A DNA stretch of 64,000 bases from an uncultured Candidatus Saccharibacteria bacterium (lineage in GTDB: Bacteria; Patescibacteriota; Saccharimonadia; Saccharimonadales; Saccharimonadaceae): NCBI GenBank assembly GCA_927910745.1, contig CAKMNX010000026.1, positions 7,393 to 71,392 of the forward strand, read 5' to 3'. Under the pieces are notes generated by a model. The model was not told where the DNA came from. It did no database searches and saw only the letters and a list, made by a program, of their open reading frames with translations. Made by a program: the position numbers and the translations under genes. Shown here piece after piece: positions 45,344 through 55,027 of the stretch (the stretch's first letter is position 1; the number at the start of each line of letters is the position of its first letter).

Positions 45344-46324
45344 CTAAGCTACTTCCAACTTATCACCCTTAGCTCGATTGCAGCGCCAACAGAGCGCTTG
45401 CAAATTGTGCTCGGTCGTAATACCACCCTTCGACACCGGCACAATATGGTCAACTTCGAGCAAGAGGTGCTTCTCATCCTGGCGCGAAACATGGCACTTC
45501 TGGCATTCGTAGTTGTCTCTGCGCAAGATAAATCGCCTGAGCTTTGGCGTCATGAGCTGACGCTGAAATTGCGCAGATTTGCGATATGCTATCTGCTGGC
45601 TGAGATATTCTGCCAATTTTTGGAGCTTTTTCTCTGTAAGAGTGATATCGAACGAGTAGTTATTGCGCTTGGCGGGCGAAGTGTACTTAAATGAATATAC
45701 GAGGAAATAATTCTTTTCAAACTTAGGTAATGTATTCGACCCAAGCCGCTTCATCGTCATTTTCTTGAAAATATAGGCTCCAACGTACATTTTGGCATCA
45801 ATGAAGTCCATAATCTCGTTGTATTCGCTCCGCAGTATTTCCTCAGTTTTTTTGATTGTGTCGTATTTCTGGAGGATTTGCTCGAGTATTTGCACTGTTT
45901 CCTCGTTTATTGTGCGCTGCGCAAAAAAATATTTGACAATATAGCGGTATGGGTCAAGCTGCGCATTTTTATATACCGTAAGTGTGCTATTTTTCACATG
46001 CGCATGCGAAAGCCTCGACTGCTGCTGACGGATAAAGCGCTTGGTTTCGGGTAAAAAGGCATTGAAGTCGTTATATTCTTGTATTTGCTTGGTGAGCCTC
46101 TGCTTGACACTTTGAAACTCGACTGTTTTGTAATAACCACGCGTCCTCCAAGACACGATGCAATAACAAACGATAAAGAATATCACTGGCAGGCAGAGCA
46201 GTATAACGTTGCAGATAGCAAGTCCAATAAGGATTGACCACCGGATAAACTTCGGTCGACGATCGATCGTCGCCAAGAAATATATCACATACTCTGGCAG
46301 GGCGTGAGTATCACGTATAGGCAT
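45344..46324 (-). CDS. Membrane protein with C-terminal HNH nuclease domain
   Basis: 326 residues. One or two membrane segments lie at about 28-55 (SILIGLAICNVILLCLPVIF and onward). A basic, aromatic middle region of ~200 residues with coiled-coil parts has no family I know. The C-terminal ~70 residues are a classical HNH endonuclease: RRFILRRDNYECQKC, then LLLEVDHIVPVSKGG (DHI with catalytic His), NLQALCWRCNRAKGD. Two CxxC pairs bind zinc. TATAAT ends 10 nt before the ATG. The topology puts the nuclease on the cytoplasmic side if the two helices form a hairpin; it could process incoming DNA at the membrane (inference). Confidence 0.8.
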   Translation of the reverse strand: MPIRDTHALPEYVIYFLATIDRRPKFIRWSILIGLAICNVILLCLPVIFFIVCYCIVSWRTRGYYKTVEFQSVKQRLTKQIQEYNDFNAFLPETKRFIRQQQSRLSHAHVKNSTLTVYKNAQLDPYRYIVKYFFAQRTINEETVQILEQILQKYDTIKKTEEILRSEYNEIMDFIDAKMYVGAYIFKKMTMKRLGSNTLPKFEKNYFLVYSFKYTSPAKRNNYSFDITLTEKKLQKLAEYLSQQIAYRKSAQFQRQLMTPKLRRFILRRDNYECQKCHVSRQDEKHLLLEVDHIVPVSKGGITTEHNLQALCWRCNRAKGDKLEVA

Positions 46325-46383
46325 ACTACATCATATTATACACTCTGTGCATGTGCCGATCGTAGGCTCACTCAGCTACTGCT

Positions 46384-48356
46384 CTACAACTTACTCTTCA
46401 CTTCGGCGATCAGATCTCGCAATTCGGCCGCCCGCTCAAACTCAAGATTGGCACTGGCGAGATTCATTTGACCAGTCAGATCTTCGATAAGGCTCTTGTA
46501 TTCGTCCTTAGGGATTTTACGCAGGTCAAGTTTGGGCGCGTCATCTTCTTTTTGTGGGATGATAGAGCGCAGGCCTTCGTCGATCGCTTTATTAATACCA
46601 CGCGGTGTAATGCCATGTTCGCGATTGTATGCCTGCTGAATTTCGCGTCGGCGTTTGGTTTCGTCAATCGCTCGGCGCATACTATCGGTGATACTATCGC
46701 CATACATAATTACCCTACCCTCAACGTGGCGAGCTGCTCGGCCAATTGTCTGGATAAGGCTGCGCTCGCTACGGAGGAAGCCTTCTTGTCGGCATCCATA
46801 ATCGCCACCAAGCTGACCTCTGGCAAATCGATCCCCTCACGCAAGAGATTGATCCCTACCAGGACATCATACAGGCCCATGCGCAGATCACGCAGAATGT
46901 CGCCGCGCTCGAGCGTGTCGATCTCACTGTGAATATAGGCTGTCTTGATGCCGAGGTCGGTCAGGTAAGTAGAGAGATCCTCAGCCATCCGCTTGGTGAG
47001 CGTTGTCACGAGCACGCGCTGCTGCTGGCTGGTGCGCTCGCGAATTTCTGCAATGAGGTCATCTACCTGCCCTTCAGTTGGACGAACTATAATTTCTGGA
47101 TCGAGCAAACCAGTGGGGCGAATCACCTGCTGAGCAGGAGCAGGGCTGCGCTCTAGCTCATAATCGCCAGGAGTAGCAGAGACATAAATCACTTGGTTAA
47201 TATGTTTATCAAATTCGTCAAAGCGCAGTGGACGATTATCCAGCGCACTCGGCAGGCGAAAGCCATGCTCCACCAGCACTTCTTTGCGAGCGCGGTCACC
47301 ATTATACATCGCGCGCACCTGGGGGACAGTTACGTGACTCTCGTCGATCAGCATCAAGAAATCGTCAGGAAAGTAATCGAGCAAGGTAGCTGGCTGCTCA
47401 CCCGCTTCGCGGTTGGTGAGATAGCGACTATAGTTCTCGATCCCCTTCACGAAGCCAGTCTGCTCAAGCATTTCCAGATCGTACTTGGTGCGCTGGCTCA
47501 AGCGCTGCGCCTCAAGCAGCTTACCGTGCATCTCAAACCACTGTTCACGCTCCTCGCACTCCTGCCGGATCCGGTCAATCGCCTGCTTGATTTTCTCCTT
47601 AGGCGTTGCATAGTGGCTACTGGGAAAGATAGTAAACTCCGCTGGCTCGTCGAGGATCTCGCCAGTAAGCGGGTTGATGTGTGTAATTCGATCCACTTCA
47701 TCCCCAAAAAATTCCACCCGATAGGCCGTCTCTTGCCCTGCCGGAAAGACATCGACCACATCGCCCTTGACACGAAAGGCACCACGTGCAAAATCGATAT
47801 CATTGCGATGGTATTGGATATCCATCAGCTGGCGCAAAAATTTATCCTGAACTCGCCGCTCACCCTGACGCACTGTGACGGATAGCTCATAATAATCGGC
47901 TGGCGAACCAAGGCCATAGATACAGCTCACACTGGCGATAATAATCACATCGCGGCGCGTTAGTAATGCATCAGTCGCTGCATGGCGGAGGCGGTCAATC
48001 TCTTCATTGATGGCTGAATCCTTCTCGATGTATGTATCACTGCTGGCAATATACGCTTCTGGCTGATAATAATCAAAATAACTGACAAAGTAATGTACTT
48101 CATTATCTGGAAAAAACTGTTTGAACTCACTAAAGAGCTGCGCCGCGAGCGTCTTGTTATGCGCCAAAACAAGCGTCGGCACGCCACGCTGAGCGATGAT
48201 ATTTGCCATTGTAAAGGTCTTACCACTACCCGTTGCGCCAAGCAATGTCTGCTCGCGCTGACCAGCTTCCAGACCACCAAGTAACTGGGCAATCGCCTGT
48301 GGCTGATCACCGGTCGGTTGATAGGCAGAACGAAGCTGAAATGGTATGTGCGTCAC
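46384..48356 (-). CDS. uvrB: Excinuclease ABC subunit B, frameshifted
   Basis: GTG start at 48356 with AAGGAG 2-3 nt upstream. Frame one (to 46710) contains ATP site GATGSGKT, the beta-hairpin [24 protein letters not shown] and the helicase motif [20 protein letters not shown], ending after DADKKA. Frame two (from 46707) starts with the helicase motif end [11 protein letters not shown] and finishes with the UVR domain ([20 protein letters not shown]). Adding one G at 46780-46783 restores [20 protein letters not shown] and a ~657-residue protein of normal length. UvrB verifies DNA damage in nucleotide-excision repair. The -10 box (TACACT) abuts the Shine-Dalgarno, as in dnaE. Confidence 0.95.
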
Positions 48357-48383
48357 GCTCCTTAGTGTAGCATAGCGCGGGCC

Positions 48384-49028
48384 TTAAATCACACTCTGGC
48401 GATTCATCTCAGCAAGGAGTTTGTTGTACGTCGCTTGCGGGTCTTTGGCATGATTGATCGCTCCACCAACACTAATCACGTCAGCCCCACCCTGAGCAAT
48501 ATGGAAGACATTATCTACCGTCACTCCACCATCCCAGCCAATCTCAACCCGAGGGTGAATGGCCCGCACTAGCCGAATTTTCTCCAGCTGCATCATTCGC
48601 GCTTTGCCACCAAACTCACCCAGCTTACCACTGACGATCGATACATAGTCGGCCGTTTCGATATACGACGCCACCGTCTCCGGCACCGTCGTACGCTGCA
48701 GGGCCACACCAGCATGAATACCAGCTTGCTTGACCTGTTGCAAGACAGGGATCAAATCTTCTTTGACTTCGGCATGAAAAATAATTGTACTGGGCCGCAG
48801 CTTGATCAGTTTCTCAACGTACACGCTGGGGCGCGCCACCATAGCGTGGATATCAACCGTCCACGACTGAGGCCACCACAGTTGGCCGATCCCTACCGTT
48901 TGACGGGGCGCAAATACGCCATCAGAAATATCAATATGAACCCGCTTGGCAAACGGCATAAAATGCTCTACCGCAGCCTTGTATTCATCAGTTTTTGTAC
49001 TCAAAATAATTGGTGCTATGACAGCCAT
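48384..49028 (-). CDS. rpe: Ribulose-phosphate 3-epimerase
   Basis: Start at 49028 (MAVIAPI): TTTACA, 17 nt, TATAAT (49041-49036) and a 7-nt gap place transcription at the ATG. 214 residues; TIM-barrel motifs VHIDISDGVFAP (Asp), HAMVARPSVYVEKL and FHAEV, GVALQRTT, VSIVSGKLG.FGGKARM and IGWDGGVTVDNV with the catalytic Asp, closing GGADVISVGGAI. It interconverts ribulose-5-P and xylulose-5-P, part of the non-oxidative pentose-phosphate path used for ribose supply. Confidence 0.9.
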   Translation of the reverse strand: MAVIAPIILSTKTDEYKAAVEHFMPFAKRVHIDISDGVFAPRQTVGIGQLWWPQSWTVDIHAMVARPSVYVEKLIKLRPSTIIFHAEVKEDLIPVLQQVKQAGIHAGVALQRTTVPETVASYIETADYVSIVSGKLGEFGGKARMMQLEKIRLVRAIHPRVEIGWDGGVTVDNVFHIAQGGADVISVGGAINHAKDPQATYNKLLAEMNRQSVI

Positions 49029-49111
49029 GCAAGACATTATACGGCGTCTGACGTGTGTTGTAAAGACGGCGACGGCGTTCTTTCACGTTTGCGAGAGCTA
49101 AGGAGGGAGTG

Positions 49112-49402
49112 CTAGACTGACGTGCGCGAAGAGTTGGTTTCTCGAACTCTTTTTACACTATCTAAGAAAGCGTCATCAAAGTCCTCGTATTCTATCTTCT
49201 TTGTCTTGTCAATTAGTGATTCCAGTTCTGCCATTTCTTGCGAAGATAACACGCAGCCATTTGCGGCTAATATTGTGCAAATATGCTCAAGGGCGACAGC
49301 CCATTCGCCCACATCATTGAACATTGTCGCTAGTTCCACGTCAGTATTTGTTAGGTAGGGGCTTTTGTCGATATAGTCTTGTATTGCTTTTGTCAAACTC
49401 AT
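49112..49402 (-). CDS. Small helical protein resembling MafI-type immunity proteins
   Basis: 96 residues, soluble, acidic, all-helical by pattern: a first helix (MSLTKAIQDYIDK), then VGEWAVALEHICTILAANGC, LSSQEMAELESLIDK and a C-terminal helix. The EWAVALEHI segment and the general plan resemble MafI and similar immunity proteins that protect from polymorphic toxins. No toxin gene is adjacent, so it would be an orphan immunity gene, possibly against toxins from the host community. The resemblance is from pattern only and the family call is tentative. Confidence 0.45.
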   Translation of the reverse strand: MSLTKAIQDYIDKSPYLTNTDVELATMFNDVGEWAVALEHICTILAANGCVLSSQEMAELESLIDKTKKIEYEDFDDAFLDSVKRVRETNSSRTSV

Positions 49403-49483
49403 ACGTATACTTTAGCACAATATATCGGACAGTTAAGCAACTACAGAACATTCTTTATAGCAGACCTTTCACCTAATAATGCT

Positions 49484-49897
49484 CTACAAACTCGCTGGGC
49501 AACTCCCCGCCTGCGGCCGTGCCATGCCAGTGGTGGCGTAGTAGCGAATGTCGGTGAGATGGCGGTCGGTGGCTTGGATGCAGAATTTGGTGGCATCGGC
49601 GCTCAGCGTAACCTGCACGGCTGTGTCGCTTGGTGGACGGTAACCGACTTGCTCGAGGTTGGTGCTATAGCTTGCACCACTAGCGCTAGCGTTGGCGTGG
49701 TGCGTCTTGATCGCCTCAAGTGCACTGGTGGCTGCTGCGCGCGTTGCGACATCAACTGAGCGCCGCCGATACCCCGAATACGCCGTCATAGACAGCGTCA
49801 CGAGTAAGCCCAGGATCGCAATGACAATCATCAGCTCCATGAGCGTGAAACCCTTCTGGCTCCGCTGCATCCACCATACCGCCCTGCTTTGCCTCAT
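49484..49897 (-). CDS. Type IV pilin-like protein (prepilin)
   Basis: Start at 49897 (MRQSRAVWW), with GGAGGGAG 7 nt upstream. A short basic leader ends in QKG, cleaved before FTLMELMIVIAILGLLV, the class III/type IV prepilin motif with Glu5 of the mature protein. The C-terminal ~85 residues make a small globular head with two Cys (FCIQAT, GSCPASL), the usual disulphide loop. Mature length ~120, so a minor or short major pilin. The PilB ATPase is at 33300-34922. Confidence 0.9.
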   Translation of the reverse strand: MRQSRAVWWMQRSQKGFTLMELMIVIAILGLLVTLSMTAYSGYRRRSVDVATRAAATSALEAIKTHHANASASGASYSTNLEQVGYRPPSDTAVQVTLSADATKFCIQATDRHLTDIRYYATTGMARPQAGSCPASL

Positions 49898-50001
49898 TAT
49901 ATTTCTCCCTCCATTAGCATAAGCATGTTTAAGCATCACTATAGCAGGTGGAATGGTCAAGGGCAATAGCACTTTTCTTCTTGGCAGTATATACTAGGTT
50001 T

Positions 50002-51573
50002 ATGGTGACCAAACAAGACGTCCTCACAAAAGCACGCGGCCTCTATAGCGAAGATCAGCTGTATGAAATTGACCATGCGATCGACTTCGCCACCCAGGCA
50101 CACCATGGACAAAAGCGCAAGAGCGGTGAGCCCTACATTACCCATCCGCTAAGCGTTGCAATTATCTTGATTGACTGGGGGATGGACAGCGACACCATCA
50201 TCGCAGGTATTCTCCATGATACCGTTGAGGATACCAAGACGTCACTAGACGACATTGAGTCGCTTTTTGGACATGACGTATCCTTCCTCGTTGATGGTGT
50301 GACGAAGGTGAGTCAAGCCCGGGCTGGCATGCGTGACCTGGGCCACTATCTCCCCCAGACAAAAGACAACCTTACCAAGCTGCTTATTGCTGTGGGACAG
50401 GACGTGCGTGTCATTATCATCAAGCTGGCCGACCGGCTGCACAATATGCAGACGCTGCAATTCAAGTCGCCCGAAAAGCAGCAAAAGATCGCCCGCGAAA
50501 CACTCGAGGTCTTTGCCCCCATGGCTGACCAGCTCGGTATGGGGCGAGTGCGGATGGAGCTAGAGGAGCTCGCCTTTAGCTACCTTGACCCCAAAGAATA
50601 CAAGCGGCTTGAGAAGGTCATGAAGCAGCGCCTAGGCAAAAGCACCCGCAAGCTTGGTGTCGTCCGCCTCGAGGTCGAGCGGGCACTCAAGGATGAGAAG
50701 CTTGAGTTTGAGATTAATGGGAGAGTCAAGAGCCTCTATAGCCTGCACCGCAAGCTCCAAAAGCGCGGTAGTCTCGACAATATTTATGACCTGATGGCAC
50801 TACGCATCATTGTCCACACCAAGGAAGAGTGCTACTTAGTGCTGGGCATTCTCCACTCGCTCTATCAACCGATGATTGCTCGCATCAAAGACTATATTTC
50901 CATCCCCAAGCCAAACGGCTACCAGAGTCTCCATACAACGGTCATCACGCCCAATAAGCAAATTGTTGAGTTTCAGATCCGCACGCGCGATATGCACGAG
51001 TATGCCGAGCGCGGCCTTGCCGCCAGCTTCCACTACCAGCAACAAAAAGATAGCAAGGAGTATCTTAAGGGCGACTCCAAGCGCGGCGTGTCGAACCTGC
51101 CGGCTCAGCTGCAGTGGATTACGCAATTGCAAGAAATCGCCGCTCGTCTACGTGCTGGCGAAGATATCCCTCGCGAGCAGTTATCGATTGACCTCTTTGG
51201 CCACCGCATCTTCGTCTTTTCTCCCAAAGGCGATATCTACAACCTCCCCGAGGGCGCTTTGCCGCTGGACTTCGCCTATGCCATCCACTCTGATATCGCC
51301 AAGCATGCCTACGGCTTCCGGATCAATGGCAAGATGGAGCCATTCGAGCGGCCGCTTGAGAATGGTGATGTCATCGAAGTCCTCACTCGCAAGCTCTCCT
51401 ACCCTAAGCCGGGTTGGGCGCAGCTTGTTACCACCAGCCACGCACGTGACAAGCTCCGCCTCCAGCTCAACAAAATCCGCGTCCAAGCTGTGAATGGCGC
51501 CATCAATCTGACGGATAAAATTATGCCAATCGGTAAGCCTGACGCTGCTTCGAAAAAGTCAAAGAGTAAATAG
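50002..51573 (+). CDS. rel: Bifunctional (p)ppGpp synthetase/hydrolase (Rel/RSH)
   Basis: Start at 50002 (MVTKQDVLT), 6 nt after TATACT (49990-49995). 523 residues. Hydrolase HD domain: HHGQKRKSGEPYITHP, ILHDTVEDT, VIIIKLADRLHNMQTL. Synthetase domain: RIKDYISIPKPNGYQSLHTT, with RxKD typical for dual enzymes, and EFQIRTRDMHEYAERGLAA. A TGS domain follows (DLFGHRIFVFSPKGDIYNLP...AYAIHSDI). The C-terminal zinc-finger and ACT domains of full-length Rel are missing, a natural short form often seen in reduced genomes. It makes and removes the starvation alarmone. Confidence 0.93.
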   Translation: MVTKQDVLTKARGLYSEDQLYEIDHAIDFATQAHHGQKRKSGEPYITHPLSVAIILIDWGMDSDTIIAGILHDTVEDTKTSLDDIESLFGHDVSFLVDGVTKVSQARAGMRDLGHYLPQTKDNLTKLLIAVGQDVRVIIIKLADRLHNMQTLQFKSPEKQQKIARETLEVFAPMADQLGMGRVRMELEELAFSYLDPKEYKRLEKVMKQRLGKSTRKLGVVRLEVERALKDEKLEFEINGRVKSLYSLHRKLQKRGSLDNIYDLMALRIIVHTKEECYLVLGILHSLYQPMIARIKDYISIPKPNGYQSLHTTVITPNKQIVEFQIRTRDMHEYAERGLAASFHYQQQKDSKEYLKGDSKRGVSNLPAQLQWITQLQEIAARLRAGEDIPREQLSIDLFGHRIFVFSPKGDIYNLPEGALPLDFAYAIHSDIAKHAYGFRINGKMEPFERPLENGDVIEVLTRKLSYPKPGWAQLVTTSHARDKLRLQLNKIRVQAVNGAINLTDKIMPIGKPDAASKKSKSK

Positions 51574-51581
51574 CTATAATA

Positions 51582-51606
51582 CAAAATACCCCAGTGGGGT
51601 ATTTTG
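51582..51606. terminator. Bidirectional intrinsic terminator
   Basis: CAAAATACCCC pairs perfectly with GGGGTATTTTG around AGT. Located between the convergent rel and ppa stops, with A-rich and T-rich flanks on the two sides. Confidence 0.9.
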
Positions 51607-51626
51607 TATTTGCTTGAGCATGCTAT

Positions 51627-52157
51627 CTAGCGTTCATTCCAACGCGCAATAGATTCATGAATAATCTGCTTGGCACGCGCTGCGTCGCCAAAGCCCTTCA
51701 CTACAGTAGTGCCAGGCTTCTTGAGGTCTTTGTAGTGGTTGAAGTGGTGCTCGATTTGCTTGAGCGTTGCAGCAGGAAGATCTTCGAGCGAGTTGATTGC
51801 ATCACCTGTGTTGCGGTCATCTGCTGGCACGACGATCACCTTATCGTCCACCTCGCCATCATCTACAAACTCCAGCACGCCAATCACCTTGCCTTCCAAA
51901 ACGACACCAGTTGTTAGTGGCTGATCGGTGATAATGAGTGCATCAAGCTCATCACCATCTTCATCTAGGGTTTGTGGAATGAAGCCATAGTTGGTTGGCT
52001 TGGCAAAGATTGCTGGCTCGACCCGGTCGAGCTTCATCACTGCGAGGTCGCGATCCCATTCAATTTTGTGGTAGCTCCCTTGCGGAATCTCCACCACCAC
52101 ATTAACAACACCAGCGTCAACATCGCCTGGCGTTAGTACTTTATTAAAATCTGCCAT
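51627..52157 (-). CDS. ppa: Inorganic pyrophosphatase (class I)
   Basis: 176 residues, normal length; AAGGAGCTAATACAA-ATG start. Motifs: VVEIPQGSYHKIEWD, LDRVEPAIFAKPTNYGFIPQT, then the family signature DGDELDALIITD (metal-binding Asp residues), and DDKVIVVPADD. It hydrolyses pyrophosphate released by nucleic-acid and tRNA-charging reactions. Confidence 0.95.
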   Translation of the reverse strand: MADFNKVLTPGDVDAGVVNVVVEIPQGSYHKIEWDRDLAVMKLDRVEPAIFAKPTNYGFIPQTLDEDGDELDALIITDQPLTTGVVLEGKVIGVLEFVDDGEVDDKVIVVPADDRNTGDAINSLEDLPAATLKQIEHHFNHYKDLKKPGTTVVKGFGDAARAKQIIHESIARWNER

Positions 52158-52305
52158 TTGTATTAGCTCCTTTCTGTTGCTATCTGTTTTATTTTAGCAA
52201 AATCTGCTCGGTAATGGCAAAAGAAGATGAGCTGGCAGTGCAACCTTGCTCTGCAGGCACATTAATTCTCATCACTAACCCATTTGATGGTATAATACTG
52301 CTAGC

Positions 52306-52997
52306 ATGTTAATCATTGGTCATCGCGGTGCGGCTGGACTCGCACCAGAGAACACTATCGACGCTATGGCAGCGGGTGTCGCGGCGGGCGCTGATATGCT
52401 TGAGCTAGATGTGCGATTGACGCGCGACGGTATTCCTGTGGTGGCACATGATAATCGCCTGCTCCGTACCCACCACCGAAATGAATCAATTAGCCACCTG
52501 ACGTATACCGAGTTGCAGGCCCTCACCAGTGAGCAGCCTATTCCATCGCTCCTCGCAGTGCTAGACCGTTTTTTTGGCGTTGTACTACTCAATATTGAGC
52601 TCAAGGGCACGGTAGCGCCGAGCCAACGTATCAGCTCCTCACCCGCTACATCACATCGCCAGATGATTGGGATAATGTACTACTCTCGTCATTCTCCGTA
52701 CGCGAGCTTCGGCAACTTCGGCAGCTTGCGCCTCAGGCCAATCTCGCTCTACTTCACCGCAATAATCCCTTTGCATTCTTGGCTTATCAGCGCAAGCTCG
52801 ACTTCACCGCAGTAGGGTTTCATCGCTTGTATGCACACCCACTGGCGATAGAGATTGCACGTCGGTCGAATCTCTTTACCTACGTCTATACGGTCAATCG
52901 CCCAGGTGCCTTGCAGCAGCTTGCTGAGCGCGGCATCGACGGTGTCGTTACCAACTACCCAGATAAGTTTCTTGCTGAGCTACAGCGCTTTAGTTAA
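52306..52997 (+). CDS. Glycerophosphodiester phosphodiesterase, frameshifted
   Basis: The ATG is 9 nt after TATAAT (52291-52296). Frame one carries IIGHRGAAGLAPENT (catalytic His), MLELDVRLTRDGIPVVAHD with the metal-binding Glu/Asp and second His, then LNIELKGTVA. After 52614-52618 a one-base deletion throws the frame; the shifted frame reads AEPTYQLLTRYITSPDDWDN and continues through the second listed frame to 52997, with FTYVYTVNRPGALQQL and GIDGVVTNYPDKF, the GDPD end motif. The joined protein of ~231 residues is a normal size. It splits glycerophosphodiesters from lipid headgroups into glycerol-3-phosphate and an alcohol. Confidence 0.88.
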
Positions 52998-53158
52998 TAA
53001 CATATGAAGTTATCTGGTAGGACGCAGTACACCTATCGTGCGAGATGAGGAATATTATCTGAATCCAACTAACGCCTCACTTGGGTGATGCGAGATTTCT
53101 CCGTTCCTTTCTGTGGACGAATATTACCACTATCCACTTTGATACAAAGGAACAATAA

Positions 53159-53215
53159 TTGGGTAAGCGCCTAGAGGATTTATCGAAAAAGGCGACCAAA
53201 AAGAGCAGACAGTAG
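53159..53215 (+). CDS. Possible very small basic peptide
   Basis: TTG start with AAAGGA about 7 nt upstream, encoding an 18-residue Lys/Arg-rich peptide (GKRLEDLSKKATKKSRQ). The plus-strand terminator 60 bp further on would end its mRNA. There is no homology evidence; chance occurrence is likely enough that I keep confidence low. Confidence 0.2.
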   Translation: MGKRLEDLSKKATKKSRQ

Positions 53216-53276
53216 CCCTTCAGTGCAGTCGACAAGCAGTCCTCTCTAGGTATATCGGCCTCGTATTCATACTAGT

Positions 53277-53304
53277 AAAAATCAGCCATGACGACTGATT
53301 TTTT
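53277..53304 (+). terminator. Intrinsic terminator
   Basis: AAAAATCAG and CTGATTTTTT form a stem over a ~9-nt loop with a run of six Ts. It lies 280 bp past the gdpD stop. Confidence 0.75.
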
Positions 53305-53390
53305 ACTTTGTTAGATAGAAAGGAGATGCTACTCAGGGGCTGAGTTTTGAGATTTAGGCTCTTAGCTATCCCACACCAACATTATCTATT

Positions 53391-54356
53391 CTATGCTTTG
53401 TGCTGCTGAATATACTCGCGGATACTCAAAGCAGCCGTCGCGCCTTCGCCCACCGCTGTAGCAATCTGCATCGTTGCGCCACTACGCACATCACCACTGG
53501 CAAAGACACCAGGCATTGTCGTCTCAAGATGTTCATTGGTGATAATCAGCCCTCGCTCATCGAGCTGGACGGGCGTACCCTGCAAAAAGCCCGTATTTGG
53601 CTTAAGGCCAACAAAGACAAACACCCCATCACAGGCGAAGGTAGTTGGCTGGCCATTACTGATGGCTGCAACACCAGTCACTTTGCCGTCCTCTGCTATA
53701 ATTTCGGTCGATTCGGTATGAAGATGAACGCTAATTTGTCCTCGCTCGATAAAGGGCTGCAGGTCGGTCTGGAGGATCTCACTCGCTTTGATCGTGCTCC
53801 GCACCAGGAGGTCAATATGCTCTGCAAAGCGAGTCAAGAACATCGCCTCTTGCAAGCCAGAGTTGCCGCCACCGATCACCACCAATCGCTTGCCTTTATA
53901 AAACGCACCGTCGCAGGTGGCACAGTAGTGTACGCCGCGACCATACAATGCATCTTCGCCAGGGATACCAAGCTTGTTATATGCACTACCAGTGGCAATC
54001 AACACCGCATGGGCACGCACATCCTGCCCATCAACTGTCACAATCGTATCATTGCCATCTTTGCGGAGGCTCGACACCTCACCCAGCTCAATCTGCGCCC
54101 CAAAGCGCTCTGCCTGGCGCTGGAGCTGCTCGGCGAGGTCGAGGCCTGCTACGCCGTCAGCAAAACCTGGGTAGTTATCGATTTTATCGGTAATCGCTGC
54201 GAGGCCACCAATCACTGCTTTTTCATACAATACCGTCTGCAGGTTCTCACGCGTCGTATATACCGCGGCAGCCAGAGCGCTTGGCCCCGCGCCAATCATG
54301 ACAACGTCGTAGACTGGTGTCTGGGTTGGTTTATTGTTATTGGTAGTGTTGTCCAT
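53391..54356 (-). CDS. trxB: Thioredoxin reductase
   Basis: 321 residues, normal length. FAD-binding VVMIGAGPSALAAAVYTTRE, the redox pair in YCATCDGAFY (CATC), NADPH-binding VVIGGGNSGLQEAMFLTRFA and FAD motif GVFASGDVRSGATMQIATAVGEGA. It reduces thioredoxin-like proteins with NADPH. The N-terminal ~15 residues are an Asn/Thr-rich extension. The start overlaps the FKBP stop by 20 bp, so the two are cotranslated. Confidence 0.95.
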   Translation of the reverse strand: MDNTTNNNKPTQTPVYDVVMIGAGPSALAAAVYTTRENLQTVLYEKAVIGGLAAITDKIDNYPGFADGVAGLDLAEQLQRQAERFGAQIELGEVSSLRKDGNDTIVTVDGQDVRAHAVLIATGSAYNKLGIPGEDALYGRGVHYCATCDGAFYKGKRLVVIGGGNSGLQEAMFLTRFAEHIDLLVRSTIKASEILQTDLQPFIERGQISVHLHTESTEIIAEDGKVTGVAAISNGQPTTFACDGVFVFVGLKPNTGFLQGTPVQLDERGLIITNEHLETTMPGVFASGDVRSGATMQIATAVGEGATAALSIREYIQQHKA

Positions 54357-55027
54357 AGTTGCCCCCTCCTTGGCCTTCTTGGTATGCCTTCAGTAGTTCT
54401 GAAGTGTCGATTGTAGCCGGCTTTGGCACTGCCATCACGATGAACTTGAGTGGTGTATTGGCAGGAATGTCATTGCCTTGGCCTTTCTCACCGTATGCTT
54501 TGTCGGAAGGGATGGTTAGCTCACGCACTCCACCAAGGCGCATCCCCTTGATGCCTTCTTTCCAACCAGTAATAACACCCGCACTCTTGAGCCCACTCTC
54601 AACGGCAAATGGTGCATCAAGCTTACCGTCTTTGATAGATTGGTCAAATACCTTGCCTTTTGGGTTCCAGCCAATGTAGTAGGCCGCAAATGCCGTATTG
54701 TCCTTGATCTCCTCACCATCGCCAACCACCAGATCTTCGCTAGAGAGCTCCTTCACGCTATCCCGATCAAACTCACCAACTCGGCTCGTATATTGGCTAA
54801 AAGTTGGGTAATATTTATTTGACAGCTCTTGGGCTTGAGCAGCTGTCTTGGCTTGGTAGTCCTTCATGAGTTTCTGGTATTTTTTCTTGTGCTTTTTGCG
54901 CTTTGGCTTGGTCATTTTTGTAATTCTCCGAGGCAAGAATCATTGCCGCAAATGACCCCAGCGTCCCGACAACCGTCGCGACCAAAATAACAATAATAAT
55001 CCAGCGTTGTGTCTTGGTTGTTGCCAT
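54337..55027 (-). CDS. Membrane-anchored FKBP-type prolyl isomerase, frameshifted
   Basis: Start at 55027 (MATTKTQRW) after AGAGGAG. Frame one gives a membrane anchor (about 8-30) and a helix NYKNDQAKAQKAQEK; it then runs into noise. Frame two picks up KYQKLMKDYQAKTAAQAQEL and continues to the FKBP domain: AAYYIGWNPKGKVFDQSIKD, GVITGWKEGIKGMRLGGVRE and IPSDKAYGEKGQG, IPANTPLKFIVMAV. Restoring one A in the A-run at 54880-54885 joins them to a ~229-residue protein. The isomerase faces outside and helps fold exported proteins. Without the frameshift insight the soluble form starting at 54936 would be called wrongly. Confidence 0.9.

Larger units (their letters stand above)
52998..53390. other. 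Gene-poor 393-bp stretch with small ORF and terminator
   Basis: Contains a possible 18-residue ORF (53159-53215), a plus-strand terminator at 53277-53304 and no recognised gene. A short transcript that ends at this terminator is conceivable. Confidence 0.45.

Noticed and set aside
53400..54416. 338-codon plus-strand frame opposite trxB
   Set aside because: It is a shadow of trxB, which has all the expected motifs on the minus strand.
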